A DNA stretch of 64,000 bases from Planctomycetota bacterium (GTDB lineage: Bacteria; Planctomycetota; UBA1135; UBA2386), in contig JADJWQ010000002.1 of NCBI GenBank assembly GCA_016716265.1, positions 209,001 through 273,000 of the forward strand. Direction: 5' to 3'. Below, in pieces: positions 16,901 to 25,161 of the stretch (position 1 is the first letter of the stretch; every line of letters starts with the position of its first letter). The position numbers and the translations under genes were made by a program. Below the pieces are notes generated by a model. The model did not search any database. It was not told the DNA's origin and saw only the letters and a program-made list of their open reading frames with translations.

Positions 16901-19900
16901 TGTGGCGGTCGAGGACCGGCGCGGACAGCTCGTGACCGCCGAGTGCGCGGTGCAGATCTCCGGCGACGACGACGAGATCAAGCTGCGGCTGCTGAGCGAT
17001 CGCGAGTCCGCGCGCGTCGGCGAGACGCTGCGCGTGCGCGTCGTCAGCCGCTGCGAGGGGCCGCGGCTCGCGCTGCGGACGCTGCAGGCCGACGGCATCC
17101 TCGCGCACGCCGTGTTGCGAATCCCGCCCGGCGAGAGCGAGCTCGCGTTGCCGCTCACCACCGAGCACGCACCGAACTTCGGTCTCGCGCTCGCGCTGGT
17201 CGACGGCACCGAGCTGCGCACGGCACAGCGCGACTTCACGGTGTCGCGCGACCTGCGCATCGAGATCGACGCGCCGAGCGAGCCGGCGCGGCCGGGCGAG
17301 ACCGTCAAGCTGCCGGTCCGCACGCTGACGGCGGACGGTCGGCCGGTCGCGGCCGAGGTGGCGATCGCGCTGGTCGATCAGGCGCTGCTGCGCAGCTTCC
17401 CCGACGCGACGCCGCCGATCGGCCCGTACTTCTTCGGGCAGCTCCGCGAGACCGCGTTCCGCACCGCGTCGAGCGCCGGCTGGTCGATGAGCGCCGGGGC
17501 GAGCAAGGTGCCGCAGGAGCTGCTCGCCGAGGACGCGCGCCGCGCCGAGGCGGCGGCGCACGGCGATCCCGGCGCGCCGGCCACCAACAGCGACGACTTC
17601 TTCATGGGCACCGGCGTGCGCAACGACGCGCAGAATGCGCCGGTCGCCGGTGGCGGCGGCGGCCGGCGGCCGGGCCGCAGCGGTCCGGCGACACCCGGGC
17701 CGGCCGGCCCGAGCACGCCGGGTCCGGCGACCGGTGGGCCCGCGGGGCCGGGCGGCCAGGGCCCGATGCTCGCGGACGGGCGTCAGGTGCAGGCCGGGTT
17801 CCTCGGCCTCGACGCGGCGGCCGGCCAGTGGGCGCAGCGGGACGTCCGCGCCAGGCCGGAGCAGCTGTTCGCGCAGACTCTCGGGCCGGTCGGCTTCGAC
17901 GTGTTCTCGATCGGTGCCGGCGACGGGGAGCTCGGGCTGATCCGGCTGCCCAACGCGCTGCCGCGGGTGCGCTTCGCGTCCGATGGCGCGTGGCTGTCGG
18001 CGGTGCGCACCGGCGCGGACGGCCGTGCCGAGGTCGAGCTGACGATGCCGCCGCGCGCCGGCGGCTGGTCGCTGGTCGCGCGCGGCGTCACGACCGCCAC
18101 CGACGTCGGCGAGCAGCGCGCCGAGCTGCGCACGGCGGAGGCCGTGGTCGTCGATCTGCAGGTGCCGCCGTTCCTGGTCGAGGGCGATCGCACGTCGCTG
18201 CGCGGCGCCGTGCACGCGCGGGGCGCGACGGGTGCCGCGCTCGACGTCGCCTGGACGGTGGGCGCCGACACCGCGCGCGAGTCGGTGCGGCTCGCGGCCG
18301 GCGAGGAGCGCGCGCTGGCGCGCGAGCTCGCCGCGGCGCCACCCGGCGAGCTGCAGGTCGCGCTCGCGACGACGGGCGACGCGGCGCGCGAGGCGCGCCG
18401 CACGATCCCGGTGCGGCCGTTCGGCGCCGAGCAGCGCACCGGTGCGGCCGGCGTGACGGACGGCGAGGCGCGCGCGCGGCTCGCCTTGCCGGTGGGCCGC
18501 AGCTACGGCGACCTCGACCTGCGCGTCGAGATCGGCCCGGATCCGGCGCGGAGCCTGGTCGCTGCGGCGCTCGGCGAGGGGCTGCGGCCGAGCCGCTGCC
18601 TGGTCGTCGACCGCACCAACGTGGCGGTCGCGCTGCGCGGTCTCGCGGCAGCGCACGTGCTGGCGCGCACCGAGCGCGTCGGCGGCCCGGTGCGCAGCGA
18701 CGTCGGGCGGCTCGAGGCCGCGGTCGACGCGGCGGTCGCGCAGCTCCTCGCGGTGCAGGGTGGCGACGGCTCGTTCGCCTGGGTCGGTCGTGGCGACGGC
18801 GACCTGCGCGCGAGCACGGCGGCGCTGCGGCTGCTCGCGGCGGCGCGGTCGCGCGGGAGCAACGGCGTCGAAGAGGCGCTGACGCGCACCGCCGACTGGC
18901 TGCTCGCCGCACTCCGCTCGGTGCGCGACGAGCGCGCGACGATCGAGCCGTGGCGCGCGCTGGCGGAAGCCGGCCGCGGGCGCTTCGAGGCGCTCAACGC
19001 GCTGCACCGCCGGCGCGGCTCGCTGACGCCGGCGGAGCTCGCCCGCCTCGCGCTCGCCTGGCACGTCGACGACCGCGGCGGGCGCGTCGGTGAGCTCGCC
19101 GAGCCGCTGGGTGAGTCGCTCGGCGCCCTGCTCGGCAGCGCCAGCCCCGGGCCGGAGCCGGTCGAGCAGGTCGCGCTGATCGCGCAGGCGCTGCTGGCGG
19201 CGGGCGACGCCAGCCGTCCGCAGGCCCAGCGCGCGATCGCGTGGCTCGAGGAGCACCGCCGCGGCGCGAGCTGGGGCTCGGCCGAGGCGGACGAGGCGGC
19301 CGTCGCCGCGCTGTGCGCCGCAGGTGGCGGCGGGTTCGCGGCGGCCGACGACGCGGTCGTCGACGTGCTGGTCGACGGCAAGGTCGTCCGCACCGTCGCG
19401 CGCCGTGCGGAGGCCGCGACCGAGGTCGTGAGCGTCGGCGCCGCGGACCTCGCGGGCCGGCCCGCACACGACGTCGCGGTGCGCGTGCGCGGCCGCGCGC
19501 GCGTGCACTGGTCGGCGGTGCTGACCGGCTACGCCGACGGCTTCGTCACCGGGGACCGCAATCGCGAGCTCGCCGAGGTCGTCCGCCACTACGGGCCGGA
19601 CTTCCTGCGCGAGGACGGCAAGCGCGTGTCGCCCGGCTTCGACGTCGTCACCGGCGAGACCGAGCGGTTCAGCAACGACGCGACGGCCGTGCGCGTCGGT
19701 GAGGTCGTGCGCGCCGAGGTCCGCTTCGCGGTCCGCGACGAGAGCCTCGCCGAGCCGCTGGTCGTCGAAGAGCCGATCCCGGCCGGTTGCACGGTGGCGC
19801 GCGCCTCGGTGCAGGGCGGCTTCCAGCACGTCGAGGTGCTGTCCGATCGGATCGTCGCCTACTACCGCGAGGGGGTTCGGATCGACGTGCTGCGCTACGA

Positions 19901-21797
19901 GCTCGCCGGGCGCTTCGAGGGCGGCTACCGCGTGTTGCCGGCCGAGCTCTACGGCGCATTGCGACCCGACCGCGTCGCCCGCAGCGAGCCGGGTGCATTG
20001 GCGGTCGTCGGGCGCCAGGCCGAAGTGCCCGACGTCTACCGGATGACGCCGGACGAGCTGTACGCGATCGGCAAGTCCGCGTTCGACCGCGGCGACCGCG
20101 CGCGGGCCGGTGAGCTGCTCGGCGAGCTCGCGAAGAGCTACACGCTGAAGGAGGCCATCGCGCGCGACGTCGCGCGCATGATGCTGTTCGTGTCGATGCA
20201 GGCCGGCGATTCGGCGCAGGTCGTGCGCTGGTTCGAGGAGCTGAAGGACCGCCACCCCGACCTCGTGATCCCGTTCCGCGACATCCTCGCGATCGGCGAT
20301 GCCTACGTGGCGCTCGGCGAGTTCGAGTCGGCGGTGCTCGTGTTCCGCGCGACGGCGGAGGCGTCGTTCCTCGAGGAGGCGAAGGTCGCGACCACGCTCG
20401 AGCAGCGCGGCGCGACCGACGAGGCGGTCGCGTTCCTGCGCGATCTGCTGCTGACCTACCCGGACCTCAACACGATCCGCCAGAGCCTCTACGGGGTCGG
20501 GCAGAAGCTCGGGCTGCTCGCCGCCAAGGTGCGGGCGACGGCTGCCGAGCCCGACGTCGCGGCTGCCCGCGAGCGGCTCTACCAGCGGTCGATGGCCGCG
20601 TTCCGGCAGTTCCTGGTGCTGTATCCCGACGACCCGCTGGCGCCCGAGGTGTCGTTCAGCTGGGCGACCACCGCGATCGAGAAGGGCGATCTCGCGGGCG
20701 CCCTGGCAATCGCCGAGGGTGCGCTGCAGCGCTATCCGGAGTCGACGCTCGAGGACGAGTTCCTGTACACGGTCGGCTTCGTGCGCTTCGCGCTCGGCGA
20801 AGCCCAGCCCGCGCTCGCCGCATTGCAGCGGGTCGCGACCGAGACCTTCGTCAGGCCCGGCGGTGGACGCGGCCCGAGCGAGAATCGCCAGCACGCGATC
20901 TACCTCGAGGGGCAGGTCCACCACGCGCGCGGCGAGATCGCGCAGGCGCTCGCCGAGTACGACCGCGTCGTCGATGCGTTCGCCGACGCGGGCGAGGCGG
21001 CCGAGTACTTCCGCCGCAAGGACCTCGCGCTCGACGAGGTCACGACGCTCGACCTCGCCGCGGAGGGAGCGTTGCAGCTCCGCTACCGGAACCTCGAGCG
21101 CATCGACCTGTCGGTCTACCGCGTCGATCTGATGCGGCTCTACCTGTTGCACAAGTCGCTCGCGGACATCCGTGACGTCATGCTGCACGGCATCCGGCCG
21201 CACCACGCGGCGCGGCTGACGCTCGAGGGCGAGGACTTCGTCGACCATGTGCGCCGCGTCGAGCTGCCGGTCGACGAGCCGGGCGCCTACCTGGTCGTCG
21301 TGCGCGCCGGCGACCGCATCGCCAGCGGCATGGTGCTGCGCACGAGTCTCGCGCTCGAGGTGCAGGAGGATCTGGCGGCCGGGCGCGTGCGCGTCAACGT
21401 GCGCCGTGGCGGCAGCTTCGCGAGCGATGTCCACGTCAAGGTCGTCGGCTCCGGCGACGGTCGCATCCGCAGCGGCGACACCGACCTGCGCGGCGTGTTC
21501 GCGACCGGCGACGTGGTCGGTCGGGCGACCGTGCTCGCGCGGCTCGGCGACGAGTTCGCGTTCTTCCGCGGCACCGGCATCCACCAGCCGGAGCGCTTCC
21601 GGCCGGCGCCGGTGCCGCAGGCGCGACCGCAGCAGCAGGTCGAGGGCCAGACCCGGCGCGGTCGCGAGTTCGACGCCTGGGAGAACAACTTCCGGATGAA
21701 CGACGAGAACCGCGCGCGCCAGGTGCAGTGGCTCGAGGACAACGTGCTGCAGCAGCAGCAGCGCGAGCAGGGCGTGCAGGTCCTCAAGACCCGCTGA
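13950..21797 (+). CDS. Giant secreted TPR / alpha-2-macroglobulin-like protein without thioester
   Basis: The protein has 2,615 residues. An N-terminal signal or anchor helix (WAVLALALISLPVLL) is followed by TPR repeats (about 25-480; ALIARQYQQAVGFLEQALQ). Macroglobulin-type beta domains come next, starting with RTFRSGETAHFVLTSRNI (about 500) and the A2M_N hallmark RPAYRPGDVVQLKGIVRE (about 700). A Pro/Gly/Thr linker lies at 1230-1275, and a central A2M domain (TMPPRAGGWSLVARGVTT, about 1360) precedes an alpha-toroid-like stretch (1550-1800; GDGSFAWVGRGDGDLRAST). The GCGEQ thioester motif is absent. After about 2030 TPRs return (YAIGKSAFDRGDRARAGELL), followed by a second MG-like segment (LERIDLSVYRVDLMRLYLL, EPGAYLVVVRAGDRI) mirroring the one after the first TPR block. 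Bacterial A2Ms trap proteases in the envelope; here a structural role is more likely. Its 3' end overlaps the convergent gene by 14 bp. Confidence 0.85.
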   Translation: MNKPRRSLWAVLALALISLPVLLDDPLEQGENALIARQYQQAVGFLEQALQAAPADRQDDVLLLLGRARWLAGDLDAAVATYQRLCADHPDSRWADKAALQQAEALSARGRHREAAEVYRRQIARLTGPERKQEIAATYLGLADKALAEDPPQYARAAGFYDLAVGLGLADAKARNIRLLAAEAELRAGQYPSAAGRFEPLVAELSRDEGRLRAMLGLGRARLALGAQSTARDVFRDLIAVAPDSPEAADASWEIVQSFGVPQPAPDQLDRALAALRAFATEHPDHPKARIADYLAAASLLHCGRSEAGLEALRRFLAEHGDDVLDEVPTARARVGDVLFAQGRLTEAIDAWRTYLAAHPSHSDWVRVQAAIVDAEFQRAEAARIAEDWGGAAGLYEAFMAAHPLDGRNARILVVLGDMLRTQERYDDAVAAYGRCVSKYPGRDESSEAQLRIGEIHERDRFDYQRALDAYRAVTWGPFQPEAQQRIARLEQKSMRVQTPRTFRSGETAHFVLTSRNIEQVRVRVWKLDLETWFRATHLPGTVDRLDVEVIEPDRTFDSGVDDFIRFRETERQVPIGFGEPGCYVVKVDDKELETTTMVLVTDLALIVKTSRHELLAFVQDLARDAPASGARVVVSDGQRIVAEGRTGDDGVWTWTGKELQTVAQLSAFAVDDRGSAAGTLGLDGLGYAEGLTPKAYTFTDRPAYRPGDVVQLKGIVREVRGGVYALPGADSRYRLRIVTPGGRAVVDQAIELSDFGSFALEYPLSPDAELGGWRATVAAEGRGGQAWSAGFTVADFVLPALSVDIETDQRVVFRGEKIAGRVVVRHFYGDPAVGRAVRIEARRPNGESDTVSGTTNAAGELRFEFGTEEFREESIAFLAATVAGEASSAMRLVPVVTTALQIEVAMLRDVYLAREPFDAEVTVRDRSGEPVAAPVRVELFRRERRKGGIAEVRVAEASLRTTAERGQGRAGLAAERGGEHVIRVAVEDRRGQLVTAECAVQISGDDDEIKLRLLSDRESARVGETLRVRVVSRCEGPRLALRTLQADGILAHAVLRIPPGESELALPLTTEHAPNFGLALALVDGTELRTAQRDFTVSRDLRIEIDAPSEPARPGETVKLPVRTLTADGRPVAAEVAIALVDQALLRSFPDATPPIGPYFFGQLRETAFRTASSAGWSMSAGASKVPQELLAEDARRAEAAAHGDPGAPATNSDDFFMGTGVRNDAQNAPVAGGGGGRRPGRSGPATPGPAGPSTPGPATGGPAGPGGQGPMLADGRQVQAGFLGLDAAAGQWAQRDVRARPEQLFAQTLGPVGFDVFSIGAGDGELGLIRLPNALPRVRFASDGAWLSAVRTGADGRAEVELTMPPRAGGWSLVARGVTTATDVGEQRAELRTAEAVVVDLQVPPFLVEGDRTSLRGAVHARGATGAALDVAWTVGADTARESVRLAAGEERALARELAAAPPGELQVALATTGDAAREARRTIPVRPFGAEQRTGAAGVTDGEARARLALPVGRSYGDLDLRVEIGPDPARSLVAAALGEGLRPSRCLVVDRTNVAVALRGLAAAHVLARTERVGGPVRSDVGRLEAAVDAAVAQLLAVQGGDGSFAWVGRGDGDLRASTAALRLLAAARSRGSNGVEEALTRTADWLLAALRSVRDERATIEPWRALAEAGRGRFEALNALHRRRGSLTPAELARLALAWHVDDRGGRVGELAEPLGESLGALLGSASPGPEPVEQVALIAQALLAAGDASRPQAQRAIAWLEEHRRGASWGSAEADEAAVAALCAAGGGGFAAADDAVVDVLVDGKVVRTVARRAEAATEVVSVGAADLAGRPAHDVAVRVRGRARVHWSAVLTGYADGFVTGDRNRELAEVVRHYGPDFLREDGKRVSPGFDVVTGETERFSNDATAVRVGEVVRAEVRFAVRDESLAEPLVVEEPIPAGCTVARASVQGGFQHVEVLSDRIVAYYREGVRIDVLRYELAGRFEGGYRVLPAELYGALRPDRVARSEPGALAVVGRQAEVPDVYRMTPDELYAIGKSAFDRGDRARAGELLGELAKSYTLKEAIARDVARMMLFVSMQAGDSAQVVRWFEELKDRHPDLVIPFRDILAIGDAYVALGEFESAVLVFRATAEASFLEEAKVATTLEQRGATDEAVAFLRDLLLTYPDLNTIRQSLYGVGQKLGLLAAKVRATAAEPDVAAARERLYQRSMAAFRQFLVLYPDDPLAPEVSFSWATTAIEKGDLAGALAIAEGALQRYPESTLEDEFLYTVGFVRFALGEAQPALAALQRVATETFVRPGGGRGPSENRQHAIYLEGQVHHARGEIAQALAEYDRVVDAFADAGEAAEYFRRKDLALDEVTTLDLAAEGALQLRYRNLERIDLSVYRVDLMRLYLLHKSLADIRDVMLHGIRPHHAARLTLEGEDFVDHVRRVELPVDEPGAYLVVVRAGDRIASGMVLRTSLALEVQEDLAAGRVRVNVRRGGSFASDVHVKVVGSGDGRIRSGDTDLRGVFATGDVVGRATVLARLGDEFAFFRGTGIHQPERFRPAPVPQARPQQQVEGQTRRGREFDAWENNFRMNDENRARQVQWLEDNVLQQQQREQGVQVLKTR

Positions 21798-22995
21798 CCG
21801 ACGCGCCGGTCACCGGTGCGGCGGCGGCGCCGCCCGCGGCCTCGCGGGCGGCGAGCCACGCGCTCCACGTCGCCGGGTCGGCGCCGGGGTCGTCGCCGGC
21901 GATCGCGACGATCGCGCGGCGCAGCCCGGTGACGAGATGCGTGCGGTAGAGGGTCACCGCGTGCACCGTGACGTCGAGCACGACGCCGCTCTGCAGCACG
22001 TCGACCTGCGGGTCGGCGACGAACGACGACATCGCGACCTCGACGTCGAAGTCGCGCACGTACGACTGCTGGTTCAGGAAGGCGACGTGGCCGCGCACGG
22101 AGCCGCCCGGCAGGCTCGCTGCGGCGGCGCGCGGGCCGGCGGCGACCAGCGGCGCGAGGGCCGCAGGGTGGCGGAGCGCGCCGAGCACGTCCGCGGTGCG
22201 CATCATCACGCGGCCGTCGTCGTGCTCGAGACCCCGCGCCAGGTAGCTCGCGGCAGCGCCGGCGCGGCCCTGTTCGACGGTGCGCTGCACGACGTCGGTG
22301 CGCACACCGGCGTCCGGATCGACGATCGCCGTCAGCCAGACGAACGGCTCGGCGGTCTCGCCGTCGCGGGCCTGCAGCGCGCGCAGGGCGGTGCGGCGCC
22401 GCAGGCTGCTCGGCGCCTCGCGCGCCTGCTCGGCGAGCAGCTCGGCGGTGCGCGGATCGTCGATGCGCGCGAGCACGGCCTCGATCGCGGCGATGCGCGC
22501 GCTGCCGACGCCCGGCCGGGCCCGGTACAGGAGCTCGGTGATGCGCCGCTCGGCAGGTGCGCGGCGCTGGAACGTCGGCAGCAGCTCGTCGTCGAGCTCG
22601 CCGAGCGTGTCGGTGAGTCGGTCGCGCAGGCTGCCGGTCGCCGGCAGCGTGGCGTCCGCCAGCTCGAGGTAGCGCCACATCCGGTCGCTCAGCCGGTAGC
22701 GCCAGGCGAGCCGCGCCAGCTCCAGGTGCGCGAGCGGTGACGAGCCGTAGCGCTGCTCCAGGCCGTCGAGCTCGGCGCCGAGCTCGGCGTCGTCGCGGAT
22801 GCGGACGACCTGGTCGGCAGCGACGCGCACGGTGCCGTCGGTGGTCTCGACGACGACGACGTCCCCGCGCTGCTGCGCGGCGCCGTACAAAACGCGGCCG
22901 TCGGCGAGGCGCACCTCGTCGGCGGCGGCGGTCGTCACCAGGGCGAGTGCTGCGAGCAGGACGGCGGATGGCGATGGCGAGCGAACTGTGGTCAT
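21784..22995 (-). CDS. Secreted HEAT-like protein of unknown function
   Basis: The start at 22995 gives MTTVRSPSPSAVLLAALALVTTAAADE, a clear signal peptide with cleavage expected after AAA or AD; the frame extends upstream to 23289 but is Arg/Pro-rich there. Residues 25-70 (EVRLADGRVLYGAAQQRGDVVVVE) form a small beta-domain like that of the 6924-8357 protein. The middle contains alpha-helical HEAT-like repeats (RRTALRALQARDGETA, VMMRTADVLGALRHPAAL). The C-terminal third is beta-rich (GHVAFLNQQSYVRDFDVEVAMS, VVLDVTVHAVTLYRTHLVTG). Length is 403 residues. It converges on the A2M gene with overlapping 3' ends, so no separate terminators are possible. Function unknown. Confidence 0.72.
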   Translation of the reverse strand: MTTVRSPSPSAVLLAALALVTTAAADEVRLADGRVLYGAAQQRGDVVVVETTDGTVRVAADQVVRIRDDAELGAELDGLEQRYGSSPLAHLELARLAWRYRLSDRMWRYLELADATLPATGSLRDRLTDTLGELDDELLPTFQRRAPAERRITELLYRARPGVGSARIAAIEAVLARIDDPRTAELLAEQAREAPSSLRRRTALRALQARDGETAEPFVWLTAIVDPDAGVRTDVVQRTVEQGRAGAAASYLARGLEHDDGRVMMRTADVLGALRHPAALAPLVAAGPRAAAASLPGGSVRGHVAFLNQQSYVRDFDVEVAMSSFVADPQVDVLQSGVVLDVTVHAVTLYRTHLVTGLRRAIVAIAGDDPGADPATWSAWLAAREAAGGAAAAPVTGASVSGS

Positions 22996-23174
22996 GGCTG
23001 GCCTCAGGAAGGCGACTGCCCGAGGGCACGAGGATTGCGACCGCGCCGGATCGGCGCCAGCCGGTAGTCTGGGGCGACCGCCAGTAGTCCTGCGCCGGCC
23101 GCGCCGTTTCCCACCCATTCTTCCCGGCCCCGGTGGCGCGCGCCGCGCCGCGCCCGCCCCGGTGCGATCGAGTC

Positions 23175-23180
23175 CAGGAG
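23175..23180 (+). promoter_or_regulatory. Ribosome binding site deciding the GTG start of the 23187 gene
   Basis: AGGAG-type sequence (within CCAGGAGCCC) sits 7-8 bases before the GTG at 23187. The next in-frame ATG upstream (23133) lacks such a site and would precede the signal peptide with a long arginine-rich tail, so GTG 23187 is taken as the start. Confidence 0.55.
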
Positions 23181-23186
23181 CCCGCC

Positions 23187-24098
23187 GTGTCGAAGTCCAC
23201 GTCCCTCGTCCCGCTCGCCCTCGCCGCGTTGCTCGCGGCGGGCCCCCGAGCCCAGGTCGTCCCCGAGCTCGAACGGCAGCAGCAGGCACTGCCGCGTGCG
23301 GAGGACGTCACTGACCTCGCCACGCTGATCGGCTACGTGAAGGCCCGCGAGCACGCGGTGCGCACGGTGTCGATGGACATCCACACCGAGGGGGTCCAGC
23401 CGGACGGCTCGCGGTTCTCGGCCGACGGCTCGCTCCGCGTGCTCGGCGACACGCACATCCACATGCGGACGACGATCCGGTTCGGCGAGGGCATGTGGGC
23501 CGCGACCGAGACGGTGCGAACGCCGGCCGGCATGCAGATGCGCGAGAGCGATCCGGTCCAGGGCGAGGTGTTCCTGTCGATGGACGCCGCGACCATGGCG
23601 CGCATCGACTCGGCGAGCCGCGCGCTGGGCGACGACGGCGGCCCGCTCGGCGGCGACGACGGCCGCGCGCGGAGCCCGCTCGGCAGCGCGATGCTCGAGG
23701 ATCTCGCCGAGCGCTTCGAGCTGACGGTCGAGGGGCCGCGGGTCGTCGACGGTCGCCGGGCCTGGGTCGTCGCCGGGCCGATCCGCGGCGGCCGGAGCGA
23801 GGACCTGGAGCTGCTCGGGCTCGGCGCCGACCGCGTCGACGTGCTGGTCCGCGAGGGCGATGGCGCGGTCGTGCGGATGACGCAGCTGCGGTCCGGCCAA
23901 CCGCTGCTCGACGTCCGGATCGAGCACCTCGAGCTCGACCAGCCGATGGAGCCGGACGAATTCGTGCTGTCGGTGCGGTCCGACCGCGTCGTCGACGTCC
24001 TCGACCACCCGCCGGCCCGCGCGCAGATCGAGCGCCTGTTCGAGGAGGCGCGCGCCAAGGGCTGGAGCGACCCGGCCGGCGCGCGGCGCGACGGCTGA
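23187..24098 (+). CDS. Secreted LolA/LppX-like protein of unknown function
   Basis: The GTG start gives VSKSTSLVPLALAALLAAGPRAQ, a signal peptide cleaved after RAQ. The mature part (about 280 residues) opens with a helix (LIGYVKAREHAVRTVSMDIHTEG) and continues with repeated antiparallel strands (SADGSLRVLGDTHIHMRTTIRFG; MWAATETVRTPAGMQMRES; ELTVEGPRVVDGRRAWVVAG; VRMTQLRSGQPLLDVRIEHLELDQP). The pattern, ending with PDEFVLSV, is that of half-barrel outer-membrane lipoprotein carrier-like proteins (LolA/DUF-type). I infer periplasmic binding of a hydrophobic ligand or lipoprotein. The acidic linker DDGGPLGGDDG is unusual. The gene is transcribed in the same direction as hldD, with a 58-bp gap. 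Confidence 0.6.
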   Translation: MSKSTSLVPLALAALLAAGPRAQVVPELERQQQALPRAEDVTDLATLIGYVKAREHAVRTVSMDIHTEGVQPDGSRFSADGSLRVLGDTHIHMRTTIRFGEGMWAATETVRTPAGMQMRESDPVQGEVFLSMDAATMARIDSASRALGDDGGPLGGDDGRARSPLGSAMLEDLAERFELTVEGPRVVDGRRAWVVAGPIRGGRSEDLELLGLGADRVDVLVREGDGAVVRMTQLRSGQPLLDVRIEHLELDQPMEPDEFVLSVRSDRVVDVLDHPPARAQIERLFEEARAKGWSDPAGARRDG

Positions 24099-24156
24099 TC
24101 GCGGCGGGAGCCTCGGTTACCCTCAGGCCGACCTCCCGCGCGACCGACACCGAAGC

Positions 24157-25143
24157 ATGACCGACGCCCCGCTCCTCGTCACCGGCGCTGCCGGTTTCAT
24201 CGGCGCCCGTTTCGTCGAATCGGCCGTCCGCGCCGGTCGCGCGGTCGTGTCCGTCGATGCCGAGCGCCACTTCCGCGAGCGGCCCGAGCACACCGGCGTG
24301 CGGTTCGGTGAGATCGTCGACCGGGACCGTCTGTTCGAGCGGATCGACGCCGGGCTCGAGCTCGGCGGTATCGTGCACCTCGGCGCGTGCACCGACACCA
24401 CGGAGCTCGACGAGGCGTACCTGCAGCGCGTCAATGTCCAATACAGCCAGCGGCTGTGGGCGATCGCCCGCGAACGCGGCGTGCCCTTCGTCTATGCGAG
24501 CAGCGCTGCGACCTACGGTGGCGGCGAGCACGGCTTCGACGACGACGAGACGACCATGCCGCGGCTGGCGCCGCTCAATCCCTACGGATGGAGCAAGCAG
24601 CGCTTCGATCTGTGGGCGCTCGCCGAGGAGCGCGCCGGCCGCGCCCCTGCCGCGTGGTCGGGATTCAAGTTCTTCAACGTCTACGGGTTCGGCGAGCGCC
24701 ACAAGGAGCGGATGTCGAGCGTCGTGCTGCAGGCCTTCGACCGCATCCGCACGACCGGCCGGGCGCGTCTGTTCATGAGCCACCGTGACGGGGTCGCACA
24801 CGGGCACCAGGCGCGCGACTTCGTCTTCGTCGGCGACGTCGTCGACGTGCTGTGGTTCGCCCTGCGGACGCCGTTGCGGCGCGGCATCTACAATCTCGGC
24901 ACCGGCCGGGCGCGCACGTTCCTCGACCTCGCGCACGCGACCTTCGCGGCACTCGCTATGCCGGTCGACATCGAGTTCGTCCCCACGCCGGAGCACCTGC
25001 GCGCGCGCTACCAGTACTTCACCGAGGCGCGCATGGAGCGCCTGCGCGCGGCCGGCTACACCGCGCCGTTCACGTCGCTCGAGGACGGCGTGCGCCGTTA
25101 CGTCGGCGCCCTGGTCGCGGCGGAGACCGCGGCGCGCTCCTGA
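24157..25143 (+). CDS. hldD: ADP-L-glycero-D-manno-heptose 6-epimerase
   Basis: A 328-residue short-chain dehydrogenase-fold protein. The NADP-binding loop TGAAGFIGARFV lies at residues 9-20, with HLGACTDTTELD (about 75-86), VYASSAATYG (catalytic Ser/Thr region) and NPYGWSKQRFD (catalytic YxxxK), followed by the HldD-specific blocks FKFFNVYGFGERHKERMSSV, DFVFVGDVVDV and the C-terminal EFVPTPEHLRARYQYFTEA. These blocks separate HldD from other sugar epimerases. It converts ADP-D,D-heptose to ADP-L,D-heptose for lipopolysaccharide inner core, which implies an LPS-bearing outer membrane. The length matches E. coli HldD (310) closely. Confidence 0.93.
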   Translation: MTDAPLLVTGAAGFIGARFVESAVRAGRAVVSVDAERHFRERPEHTGVRFGEIVDRDRLFERIDAGLELGGIVHLGACTDTTELDEAYLQRVNVQYSQRLWAIARERGVPFVYASSAATYGGGEHGFDDDETTMPRLAPLNPYGWSKQRFDLWALAEERAGRAPAAWSGFKFFNVYGFGERHKERMSSVVLQAFDRIRTTGRARLFMSHRDGVAHGHQARDFVFVGDVVDVLWFALRTPLRRGIYNLGTGRARTFLDLAHATFAALAMPVDIEFVPTPEHLRARYQYFTEARMERLRAAGYTAPFTSLEDGVRRYVGALVAAETAARS

Positions 25144-25161
25144 GCGGCGCCGTGCGGTTCG

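Noticed and set aside
13020..21584. A minus-strand open frame of about 2,850 codons opposite the alpha-2-macroglobulin gene
   Set aside because: It is an antisense shadow caused by very high GC: composition is Arg/Ala/Asp/Val-biased, it crosses gene boundaries, and no domain is recognisable, while the plus strand has clear TPR and A2M motifs.
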